Assembly (NCBI GenBank): GCA_933822405.4
Contig: CAKOGP040001962.1
Location: 1-12,456 of the forward strand
Direction of reading: 5' to 3'
DNA from: Cylindrotheca closterium
Lineage: Eukaryota; Bacillariophyta; Bacillariophyceae; Bacillariales; Bacillariaceae
Length of the DNA stretch: 12,456 bases
Position numbers and translations under genes: made by a program. Below are positions 1 to 6,840 of this stretch, piece by piece (the first letter of the stretch is position 1; the number at the start of each line of letters is the position of its first letter). Under the pieces are notes generated by a model, which had not been told where the DNA came from, did no database searches, and was given only the letters and a program-made list of their open reading frames with translations.

Positions 1-52
1 TTCCTCCACGGCCACCTTGACCGCCTCTGCCTTGGTTTCTTCTACCAGGCAT
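1..52 (-). CDS. 5' start of a gag-like protein, cut off by the window edge
   Basis: The minus strand from 52 reads ATG and then 16 codons up to the window edge, beginning MPGRRNQGRGGQGG. This basic Gly/Arg/Gln-rich start closely matches the start of the plus-strand gag at 2506 (MTRRNQSTRGGRGG). In both places a homologous LTR-like segment lies a few tens of bases upstream in the same relative orientation. I infer that it is the N-terminus of a retrotransposon gag, where a Gly/Arg-rich stretch could bind nucleic acid. Only 17 residues are visible, so whether the gene is intact cannot be judged. Confidence 0.6.
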   Translation of the reverse strand, partial: MPGRRNQGRGGQGGRGG

Positions 53-98
53 CTTGCTCTGTAGTCCCTCCTACTTTGCAATGTTCAAAAATTACCTT

Positions 99-317
99 TG
101 TTGATCGACTGTCAGATAATCAACTCCATAGCTGTAATGAGAGCCTCAACGCTCTAGCTACCTCTGGAGTATACTGAGCTCGAATCTACGTTGGCTATGG
201 ATTGCCTACAATAGGAACAGGTGCCAGTGATGCTGGGCTTCTACCTGCGGATGAACAGTCTCACCACTTCCTATTAGATCTTATTCTACTGGTATTCTTG
301 CCAGAAGTCGATCAACA
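99..317 (-). repeat. LTR-like segment A of a minus-strand retroelement
   Basis: Read on the minus strand the segment starts TGTTGATCGACT and ends AGTCGATCAACA, a perfect 12-bp inverted terminal repeat with TG...CA ends. It aligns with segment B at 2226-2490 read on the plus strand. Shared blocks include TTCTGGCAAGAATA next to the first end, a block around 'CCATAGCC...CGTAGATTCGA', 'GCGTTGAGGCTC' and ATCTGACA next to the second end. The gag start at 52 lies 46 bp beyond the inner end. Size, ends and position fit a 5' LTR. The 3' partner lies outside the window. No tRNA-type primer binding site (TGG...) follows the inner end. Confidence 0.6.
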
Positions 318-1029
318 ATGATCTCCACAAGCAGGTACAAAAAATCTCTTCCGGAAACCATCTGCGTCAGCTCTCACCAGCTATCGCGGCGTATAAAGCA
401 CATACGCACATGTTCTTCACAAACTAGTCACAGCACTAGATCTACCTTCCCGTCCGTGTTCAATATCACAAATGTCCAACTTTACTGTCCGACATGTTTG
501 ACTGTTCTTTTATCTATCTATTAAGATCCCATTTCACCAACAGCCCCTTGCAATGAACGTGCTTGACAACCTACCGTCCTTTCTTCAGTTCCACATGGGC
601 AAGTCGTCGTTCCCCAATTTCATCAGAGTCATCAAGAACTGGTCAGCTACCAACCTCGCCTAGCAAAATTTCAAGCTTCATGTTGAATGGGTCCCGTCGG
701 AGCTTTGCTCCCACTATATTGACATTCCCACCAATGAACAAGGTCCTCAAGTCCGTGATCCCATGAACTTCAATAATAATAATAACTGAGACAATAATCG
801 TTAATATGCTACTCTGTGGGCATTCAATTGCCAGTGAAATATTTGGCTATAAAGGTCAAGTACTGTGCAGCGGTGAGTCAACAACAAGTTTGAACCATGT
901 GAGGCATCTGTATTCTGATTAGAAGTTGCTCAAAAGGGTAGAGACTTCTCCCGCAACGTGGCAGGGTGGATTCGGGGCTCGTAAGGTCCGGCCAGGGGGA
1001 AAAATAGTCCGCAGACTTTGGCATTGTGC
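318..1029. other. Stretch without a recognisable gene
   Basis: No gene could be supported here. On the plus strand one frame from ATG 553 to TGA 787-789 is open except for a TAG at 661-663. It ends in an Asn run encoded by an (AAT)n microsatellite at about 770-785. It could be a decayed coding fragment, since one part (KLHVEWVPSEL) has a protein-like feel, but I do not recognise the family. The minus strand at 920-1040 continues the frame of the reverse-transcriptase remnant with lower-complexity content. The LTR of element A ends at 317, so this stretch is probably older DNA between two divergent element insertions. Confidence 0.35.
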
Positions 1030-2130
1030 TTTCATGGAGTGACAGAAGTCTCTGTGTTCCTGACAAAGCAACTTAAGCCACTCTTTCTTGTCCACCAAGG
1101 ACTTGCAAAGGACTTGTCAACGGCTTGTTAGCATTGGTTGAATTTCCTTAGGCAAGTCATCGGGACCCATATCAAACTGTGATGTAATCCCCTCATGAAT
1201 AGTGCTGTGACGTTCACATAGTTGAACATTATCATCCAAATGTTGAACAGAGTTCCGTTGCTCCCACATGTAGAAGCCGATTGAGATCAGCTGTTGTGAG
1301 AGGCGGGACGCCCAGAGAGAGACAGATCGTTGACATGTGATTTTGTCATAGTGTTGTTGTTGGAGCGGTAGCCAAGATGAGGCTATGCGTCCCTCCAAAA
1401 GGCCTTGAGACCCAATCACCTGTTGAGGCACGAAGGCCGGCCGAACTGAAGGCGGGATGGTCCGCAAAGAGGGGGAAGTAGGTGTGTGGACGCCATGAAG
1501 AAGCTGTCGGATCGCTTGTTTGATGAAAGGGCCCGTCATTTGCAGATCAAGCCATGTGGAGAAGGCTGTGGTGTGACGGTCCCATTTGGCAGTTGCCAAA
1601 GCAGCTCAACAATGGGGAACATGGAGATGGTCCTCAAAGGCGCCACAGCTTGGACAAGCTGCTGATGTCTCCAAACCCCATAGGACTTTAAATTTACCCG
1701 TACCACACATCCCCACACAGTGTTTAGTAGACTAGGTTTGTAGTCCTGCAGGAAGAGATTGCATGGCGCGACCTAGTGTGTCCCAGGCGATCTCAGACTT
1801 GGCTTCGGCGGAGATAGTACCTTTGTCCCTCAAGAGCAAGCGAAGGGCGGGAAGGGTCACGCACTGTTGGATAAACTGAGGATCAAGATGTGACTGTTTG
1901 GTGTCTGCCACGTAAAGCGCCGCAAGTTTAGTGAAGAATCAAGGATTGGGAGCTATGAGATGATTAGCTGCCTCAAATTCTTTACAATACTCCACCGCCA
2001 TTCCATCAACTTCAAGATTCTGTTGGAGGTATTGATATACTGCGCAATCATATTGGTCGATTATTGATTAATGGTCTATGTGAGGTGACGCGGCACGCGG
2101 CAATGACGTGAATGTCGAGCATGCGTAGTA
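1030..2130 (-). pseudogene. Decayed C-terminal part of a reverse-transcriptase-like protein
   Basis: One minus-strand frame runs from about 2100 to 1030 with no indel but with stops at 2068-2070 (TAA), 1939-1941 (TGA), 1732-1734 (TAG), 1606-1608 (TGA) and 1117-1119 (TGA). The conceptual product has, in order, a segment around SIIDQYDCAVYQYLQ, a segment LPALRLLLRDKG, then CGTGKFKVLWG followed by CPSCGAFEDHLHVPHC. This last is a CxxC...H...H..C zinc-ribbon-like motif. Then comes a Trp-rich tail with FYMWEQRNSVQHLDD and LVDKKEWLKLL. This arrangement (a GxGK-W block, CPxCG...HVxxC, then a WExRNxxxH motif) resembles the C-terminal region of RT/RNase H-type ORFs abundant in diatom genomes. That is recognition from memory and was not searched. 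The RT domain itself is missing. A second frame at about 2090-2170 (ITS-like VTRLDIVRFILRM) suggests one frameshift near the upstream edge, next to LTR-like segment B. Confidence 0.6.
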
Positions 2131-2225
2131 TGAAACGCACTATGTCCAAACGAGTCACCACGTAGAAAGGTGATCAAGAATGAGAATTGTGAGAATTTGC
2201 AATATGATCCTGAACTTCAATCGAG

Positions 2226-2490
2226 AGTCTCACTATCGATTGAGTTCTGGCAAGAATAGTATTGTGGACATTGAGGTCCAAGCAAGTATAGGATATAAAG
2301 TAAGACCTTTGATTGAATAAGACTACCGCTTATTCCAGAGGCTGAGGCCCAGAGTCGCTGGTGCCCAAAGGCAAACCATAGCCGACGTAGATTCGATCTC
2401 AGGGACTGCTCATTGAAACAGACAGGGCGTTGAGGCTCCCATTCAGGTCTGTAGAGCAGGTCCATCTGACACTCAATCGATAGTGAGACT
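2226..2490 (+). repeat. LTR-like segment B of a plus-strand retroelement
   Basis: The 265-bp segment is bounded by a perfect 20-bp inverted repeat: AGTCTCACTATCGATTGAGT at 2226-2245 and its exact reverse complement at 2471-2490. Its interior is homologous to segment A (99-317) in reverse orientation. The terminal sequences differ between A and B, yet each is self-complementary. The gag start codon follows at 2506, 15 bp after the inner end. B lacks clear TG...CA ends, so the exact LTR limits are uncertain. I infer a 5' LTR. A matching 3' copy downstream was not found by eye. Confidence 0.55.
2294..2300 (+). promoter_or_regulatory. Possible TATA box inside LTR-like segment B
   Basis: TATAAAG lies about 70 bp into the LTR-like segment, which is a plausible place for an LTR promoter driving the gag at 2506. 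The only support is the short motif and its position. The AT content of the area makes chance occurrence easy. Confidence 0.2.
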
Positions 2491-2505
2491 GTTTATAAAA
2501 GAGAA

Positions 2506-3606
2506 ATGACGCGCCGCAACCAAAGTACGAGAGGAGGTCGCGGTGGCAATCGATTCGGTGGAAATCGCCAGACGAATGGCAATCCACAGAATGCAAGAAA
2601 GAAAGAAAAACGATCGCCCAAGTATCATCCGAGCGACCCAGATTTTCCTTATGCCGATGTAACACAGAGCCTCATCGAACGGATTGGAATGGAAGGATTG
2701 GAATATCCCTAGATTATGATACATCAAAGAATTGAACGAGCCAGACTGGGATGGTTTGAAACCCAAATTGGATTTAACTGGACAAGAAGACGAAATTGAG
2801 AGAGAGGCGAAGAAGGAAGAATTGAAAACGGAGAGTGTCGAATATCATCGACAAAAGCGATACTGGAGCAAAGCGAAGTGGCATGTGCATTCGCTGATTA
2901 TGGAATCATTTGTTACCAGTAAAATGAAGGACAAGATTCTACAGGAGGTCGACTACAATGAGAAAATCGAGGGTGATCCTATTGAATTATTGAGACGCAT
3001 CAATAAATTTATGACGACCAGTGATGTGACAGACTGGGAACCCATTACATTGTGGGAAGCACTCCAGAAGTGGGTGAATGTCGTCAGAAAGGAAATGAAA
3101 CGGTTACTGAATACCGTAAACGATTCGAAGAATGCGCAACTACAGTATTATCTTTCATGGGTGATTCGTGGCTAGAAGTGTTTGCCGCAAAAACGACCGC
3201 ATATCATGAAATTGAAAACAATCACCCGACTAATGGCTTGTCAGATAGAGAAAAGAAGCGAGTTGCAGCACAAGTCAAAGAACATCAACACGAATTTCAG
3301 GACGAGTTTGTGAAACTGTTCTGCGCCGCTGGATTATTGCACAACTGTGATCGTGCACGATACCAGCCGGTACTTGATCATTTTTTTACTGCGTACGCTG
3401 TGGAGCACGTGGATTATGCTCAGCGAGATTTATTCCCAAGAGATGTGGAAACTGCAGCCAAGGCGCTACACAATCATCGGGTAAAGAAACCAACAACAAC
3501 GAAACATAACAACAACAACAACACAAATGATAAATCAAACACACCACAGAGCGGTACTAACCTTGCACAAGATTACATTGGGGTGGAAGAGGCCTGTAGT
3601 GGGTGA
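2506..3606 (+). pseudogene. Retrotransposon gag, broken by two frameshifts
   Basis: Three overlapping frames together look like one gag. Frame 1 starts at ATG 2506 with a basic RGGRGG-rich N-terminus and ends at TAG 2710-2712 after GMEGLEYP. Frame 2 takes over from about 2720 (TIKELNEPDWDG-like) and carries an acidic/basic helical part, including DPIELLRRINKFM and LWEALQKWVN. A one-base shift at about 3076-3081 then moves reading to frame 3, with CRQKGNETVTEYRKRFEECA, DSWLEVFAAKTTAYHEI and a C-terminus with (AAC)n-coded Asn/Thr runs at 3489-3526, ending at TGA 3604-3606. The block 'LWEAL...TEYRKRFEE' resembles capsid segments of diatom retroelement gags (from memory). No CCHC knuckle, protease or RT follows, so the element is truncated as well as frameshifted. 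TATAAAA at 2494-2500 is too close to the ATG to be its TATA box. Confidence 0.65.
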
Positions 3607-3689
3607 CAGCAGTTTTGGTCCTGTTGGCCATGTGTCGGAGCAACATCTCGAGATGCTTAATCACTTGACACCCAAACGGGTGTGGGAGT

Positions 3690-3706
3690 CCAAGACCCTG
3701 ATAGGA
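3690..3706 (+). repeat. 17-nt direct repeat, copy 1
   Basis: CCAAGACCCTGATAGGA occurs here and again, identically, at 4053-4069. The copies lie 363 bp apart in otherwise dissimilar sequence. It could mark an insertion, a local duplication or a shared element fragment. Confidence 0.7.
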
Positions 3707-4052
3707 ACACTGTGCCATTGGGACGCTCTCCATTCACTTGGATCGATACGCCCAGGGCATTAGGGCGCAAGAACAATTGGCTTCCCACCTGCTACACAAT
3801 CATGCCCACCATCACCTTCAAAAAACTCAAAAAACAAAATAAAAATACGCCGCCCCAAGTGGCAAGGTCGTTTCTACATGTGCGAGGGTGCAATGTAATA
3901 TCCGATGAGAGCAACTTCCCTGGGATTGGATGCCTCACACTGGTTCAACAGTACTGGACTCACCTCCGTATGGTAAATGGCCATGACAGCCGTTAATGGC
4001 AATCTAGAAACTTTAGATAGTTTTAATACGATTAATGCATCAGTTATATATA

Positions 4053-4069
4053 CCAAGACCCTGATAGGA
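4053..4069 (+). repeat. 17-nt direct repeat, copy 2
   Basis: This is an exact copy of CCAAGACCCTGATAGGA at 3690-3706. The sequence after it (CAGCGG...) differs from that after copy 1 (ACACTG...), so the similarity stops sharply at the end of the repeat. Confidence 0.7.
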
Positions 4070-4550
4070 CAGCGGAGCAAACACAACAGCCCAAGGGAAA
4101 TTGCGACAGACGCCGGCCTTTGCCAGGCACACCTGAATTACCAGAGACATAATGTCTGTCCATTGCTGGGCATCCAAGGTGGTTAGTGCCATGGGGTACT
4201 CCAATTTCTTCATGATGGTCGACCTGATGAGGGGGAGGATGTCATGTTTGTGAAGAAGGTTGGGTCAAAGGCAGGTGCAAATACGGAGACTGGTCTTCTG
4301 AGTCTGTAAGAGACTGACTGCAGAAGACTAGAAGAGGCTGGATGAGACCCCTTGACCTTTACGGGTATAGACGTCCCGGTGCTCCAACGACTAACAAGTG
4401 CCCAGTCAAAAAGTGGCTGGTTGTCAAGTGGAAAAAGAATGCAGCACGCCAAAAGTTGTTGCGCACGCAACGACAATCAACTCTGGGGGTGCTGTGAAGG
4501 ACTGTGGGAAACTGTATTGACGAGCGTGCAGAATCCAGAACAAGTTTCAG

Positions 4551-5100
4551 TTGATTAAAATAAATAAATCTATGTGCCGCTGTCTGCTTTTAGGGATGAG
4601 ATGACTAGCGTGTATCCATTGATTGGAGAGATCAGGCAATAAGGATTGTACATGGAGATACACTAGGATAAGGAGCACGCTAGTCAACTTATGCGTCATT
4701 GTCTCTATTTGCGATTGTTGTTGTCGTTGCAGATGGACTGAGGATTTGAATCGGTATGCTTTGTAACGGTAATCCTGGAGTGCTTGAGTCACAAGTGGAT
4801 GTTGGAATCAATAATGACATGTCATCATATCTATTTTACTACTAATTACTACAGGACCTGTAAGACCGCTAACAATTGAATCGTATTGGTCCAAATCACA
4901 AAACCCGTTCTTGATACAATTCTGTCAAATCTACCATCTTTTATCTTATGTTGATTGTTGCATGGTATTTTACCTCCGTTGTGCTGGGTACTTGTTGACA
5001 ATAAAACGGAGTTGTTGGTGTTTTCAACATGAATTATTTGAAATTCTCTCAGTCATCGCTAATGTTGAAACGAAGGATCGGCATGCGCACAAAGGTAGAT
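4551..5100. other. AT-rich stretch without a gene
   Basis: Only short frames on either strand are present and none resembles a protein family. AATAAA-like words occur at about 4557-4567. A perfect 12-bp palindrome ATGACATGTCAT sits at 4814-4825. I see no RNA gene or larger repeat. Confidence 0.4.
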
Positions 5101-5215
5101 TTTGTCATAAATTTTGTCGCAGGGTTGTTGTAATTTGTCGTAGGTTTGTTGTAAGTTGTTGTATGTTGTCGTAAATATTTTACGACAATATTTACGACAA
5201 AAGACTTGTCGTTAA
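5101..5215. repeat. Degenerate TTGTCGTA array that switches orientation
   Basis: About seven forward copies of a word near TTGTCGTA, 8-14 bp apart (TTGTCATA, TTGTCGCA, TTGTTGTA, TTGTCGTA and similar), run from 5101 to about 5175. They are followed by two reverse copies, TTACGACAA and TTTACGACAA (5180-5200), and a final forward TTGTCGTTAA (5206-5215). The switch creates the palindrome TTGTCGTAAA / TTTACGACAA centred near 5177. Like the larger array at 5531-6424 it combines short tandem words with inversion, but the word is different. Function is unknown. Confidence 0.7.
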
Positions 5216-5324
5216 TTATCTCTACTGTTCCGGAGAAATTAAACCGTGTTTTGCCCCCTACAGTAAGGGTACCCTGTTAAGAGTTTTTTTAAAAGAGAAA
5301 CACCCCCTTAAGAGACAAAATTTG

Positions 5325-5567
5325 ATGAGACACAAATTTCACAGTCTGTCTGTCACCCGTACCATTTCATGCCCATATGTCTGTCCTTCGTCTGCAAACC
5401 AGCCTTTCTGGGACATGCCGAAAAAATCTGTAACTGATTTTTTTGGTCAAAAATGGCACTCCTTCCAGAAGGAGAAAAGCGAGCGATTGTCCTTCCGCCA
5501 GTGCGAGAAATTGCAAAAGGCCTCAAATAGCTGTAGATGGTCGTGTAAACTCAGGAAAAACCTGTAG
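5325..5567 (+). CDS. Short unrecognised reading frame containing the left inverted-repeat arm
   Basis: An open frame from ATG 5325 to TAG at 5565-5567 encodes a basic peptide. Its middle (PFWDMPKKSVTDFFGQKWHS) is matched on the minus strand near 7720-7770 by RDIPKKSVDFIFF, because the two places share a 23-nt inverted repeat. The end of the frame runs into the first copies of the 15-bp array, so the C-terminal residues are array-derived. I do not recognise a family. It may be a remnant of a coding exon carried by the inverted-repeat element, or an accidental frame. Confidence 0.2.
   Translation: MRHKFHSLSVTRTISCPYVCPSSANQPFWDMPKKSVTDFFGQKWHSFQKEKSERLSFRQCEKLQKASNSCRWSCKLRKNL
5410..5432 (+). 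repeat. Left arm of a 23-nt inverted repeat
   Basis: The arm matches the reverse complement of 7736-7758 at 22 of 23 bases, with one G/C difference at the eighth base. Similarity weakens but continues inward through a T-run and GGTCAAAA / CGACCAAAG. The two arms enclose about 2.35 kb with the 24-copy array and the frame at 6498-6839. They could be terminal or subterminal inverted repeats of a DNA element, or two copies of a common repeat. No target-site duplication could be identified. Confidence 0.65.
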
Positions 5568-5714
5568 ATAGTCGTGAAAATCGAAAATTCTCTGTAGATA
5601 ATCGTGATTGTGAACCAATAAATAATACTTAACAAAACCACGACCATCTACAGAGAATCTTCGATCTTCACAATCATCTACAGGTTTTTTCTAAACTTTC
5701 ACGACCATCTACAG
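5531..5714. repeat. Array unit 1 (divergent)
   Basis: Three forward words (5531, 5562, 5592), a 32-base middle at 5607-5638 and three reverse words (5639, 5669, 5700). Spacer sequences between words (for example GGAAAAAC) differ from those in units 2-4, and a 73-bp gap follows instead of 44 bp. It is therefore the oldest or a separately derived unit, yet its words and geometry are the same. Confidence 0.9.
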
Positions 5715-5787
5715 GTTTTTTAGGCCTATTTCATTTAACGCACTACCTTATATTACTTAACACTAGTCGCGTAGAACAAGAAGTTCT

Positions 5788-5970
5788 CTGTAGATGATCG
5801 TGGAGATTCAAAGTTCTCTGTAGATGGTCGTGAAAATTCAAAAGTCTCTGTAGATGATCGTGGAATTGAACCGATAAGTATTACTTAACACATTTCACGA
5901 TTATCTACAGAGAACTTTGAATCTTCACGACCATCTACAGAGAACTTTTTATCTTCACGATCATCTACAG
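5788..5970. repeat. Array unit 2
   Basis: 183 bp: forward words at 5788, 5818 and 5848, a 33-base middle at 5863-5895, reverse words at 5896, 5926 and 5956. Inter-word spacers are ATTCAAAGTT-like and their complements, so the two arms pair over about 75 bp with few mismatches. The middle contains AAGTATTACTT, a small palindrome around a central T. Confidence 0.95.
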
Positions 5971-6014
5971 GGAATTTTCAATTAACGCGCCACCACCTTC
6001 TATATAACAAAAGT

Positions 6015-6197
6015 CTGTAGATAATCGTGAAGATTCAAAGTTCTCTGTAGATGGTCGTGAAAATTCAAAAGTCTCTGTAGATGATCGTGGAATTGAACCG
6101 ATAAGTATTACTTAACACATTTCACGATTATCTACAGAGAACTTTGAATCTTCACGATCATCTACAGAGAACTTTTTATCTTCACGATCATCTACAG
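6015..6197. repeat. Array unit 3
   Basis: 183 bp with forward words at 6015, 6045 and 6075 and reverse words at 6123, 6153 and 6183. It is nearly identical to unit 2 and starts exactly 227 bp after it. The 44-bp linkers before and after it (5971-6014 and 6198-6241) are also almost the same, pointing to tandem duplication of a 227-bp block. Confidence 0.95.
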
Positions 6198-6241
6198 GGA
6201 ATTTTCAATTAACGCGCCACCCCCTTCTATATAACAAAAGT

Positions 6242-6424
6242 CTGTAGACGATCGTGAAGATTCAAAGTTCTCTGTAGATGGTCGTGAAAATTCAAAAGTC
6301 TCTATAGATAATCGTGGAATTGAACCGATAAGTATTACTTAATAAATTTCACGATTGTCTACAGAGAACTTTTAATCTTCACGATCATCTACAGAGAACT
6401 TTGAATCTTCACGATCATCTACAG
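6242..6424. repeat. Array unit 4
   Basis: 183 bp, again 227 bp after the previous unit, with forward words at 6242, 6272 and 6302 and reverse words at 6350, 6380 and 6410. It carries most of the off-consensus words (CTGTAGACGATCGTG, CTATAGATAATCGTG, and the complement of CTGTAGACAATCGTG). The flank after it keeps a version of the linker (TTTTCAATTAAC) before similarity ends at about 6445. Confidence 0.95.
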
Positions 6425-6497
6425 ATAATTTTCAATTAACACGCTACATCAATTTGTCGTATTCATACTGTAATGGAGATATAAATTTCTCCGTTGA

Positions 6498-6839
6498 AGA
6501 TCGTTAAATTCTGAATTTCTTGGCATACCCTTTTTTGATTTGCACCCAGCCAAAAAATTGCTAGAGGATGATGTGGCCGCAAACAAGCACACGTCAATGA
6601 AACCTGAGCAGCTTCGTCAAACACGAGAGGAGTACAAGGTCTTCCCAAACAGCTATTTCAGACCTAGGATCTACCAAGCTGTTCGCAAGCTAAAATTCAT
6701 CAACTATTTGAACTACGCTAGAGAAGTAAAAGACAAAATGCTGAGATCCAAACAAAAAATCAACAATGAGGAAGAAATCGACGATATCCGTAAGGAACTC
6801 TTTGCAGTGAGAAGAAAAAAACAGAAAGTAGTAGCCTAG
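6498..6839 (+). CDS. Short conserved-looking protein fragment of unknown function
   Basis: The frame is open from 6498 to TAG at 6837-6839, about 113 codons, but has no ATG before Met-rich positions inside the protein-like part, so it looks like an exon or a 5'-truncated gene. The product is hydrophilic and strongly charged. An N-terminal part GIPFFDLHPAKKLLEDDV is followed by MKPEQLRQTREEY, then FRPRIYQAVRKLKFINYL, and it ends in a Lys/Arg-rich tail (RRKKQKVV). The pattern of an AK-LL-DD helix, MKPxxL, xxRxEYxxF and a basic FRxxIYQ helix is coding-like and recalls a small repeated domain I associate with stramenopile and giant-virus-like ORFs. That link is weak. It lies 74 bp after the 24-copy array, inside the 5410/7758 inverted repeat, so it could be cargo of the same element. 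Confidence 0.5.
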   Translation, partial: RSLNSEFLGIPFFDLHPAKKLLEDDVAANKHTSMKPEQLRQTREEYKVFPNSYFRPRIYQAVRKLKFINYLNYAREVKDKMLRSKQKINNEEEIDDIRKELFAVRRKKQKVVA

Positions 6840-6840
6840 C

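Larger units (their letters stand above)
3607..4550. other. Unrecognised, probably decayed sequence downstream of gag
   Basis: If the plus-strand element were complete, protease and reverse transcriptase would lie here, but I see none of their motifs (no DTGA/DSGA-like protease site, no YxDD). Several short frames exist, for example one at about 3682-3996 and one at 4352-4558. None has recognisable domains, and they overlap similar-length frames on the other strand. The one specific feature is a 17-nt direct repeat at 3690-3706 and 4053-4069. I regard the stretch as eroded element sequence or unrelated insertions. Confidence 0.35.
5531..6424. repeat. Palindromic array: 24 copies of CTGTAGATRRTCGTG in four inverted units
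   Basis: Twenty-four copies of a 15-bp word occur in 894 bp. Forward starts are 5531, 5562, 5592, 5788, 5818, 5848, 6015, 6045, 6075, 6242, 6272 and 6302. Reverse-complement starts are 5639, 5669, 5700, 5896, 5926, 5956, 6123, 6153, 6183, 6350, 6380 and 6410. The order is three forward then three reverse, four times. Copies within an arm start 30 bp apart (30 or 31 in the first unit). Differences from consensus are all transitions: G/A at positions 3, 9 and 10, T/C at 8 and C/T at 12. Each unit can fold into a long hairpin with a loop of 32-33 bases. I know of no named family with this structure. Possible roles are an array of protein-binding sites, a foldback transposon arm or a hairpin RNA source. 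All three are inference. Confidence 0.95.

Noticed and set aside
2494..2500. TATAAAA as promoter of the gag at 2506
   Set aside because: It lies only 6 bp before the start codon, so a transcript started from it would lack the gag ATG.
4352..4558. Plus-strand frame of 68 codons
   Set aside because: It is matched by a longer frame on the opposite strand, and neither has recognisable content.
4911..5174. Plus-strand Cys-rich frame of 87 codons
   Set aside because: Its C-terminal half is the translation of the TTGTCGTA array, and no family is recognised.
5421..5447. PCNA-binding (PIP-box-like) motif KKSVTDFF in the short frame at 5325-5567
   Set aside because: The key Gln is absent, the frame has no other support, and the sequence is part of an inverted repeat.
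5531..6424. CRISPR array
   Set aside because: Regular short repeats with about 15-bp gaps are present, but the gaps are not unique spacers, half of the repeats are inverted, and no cas-like gene or prokaryotic gene is in the window.
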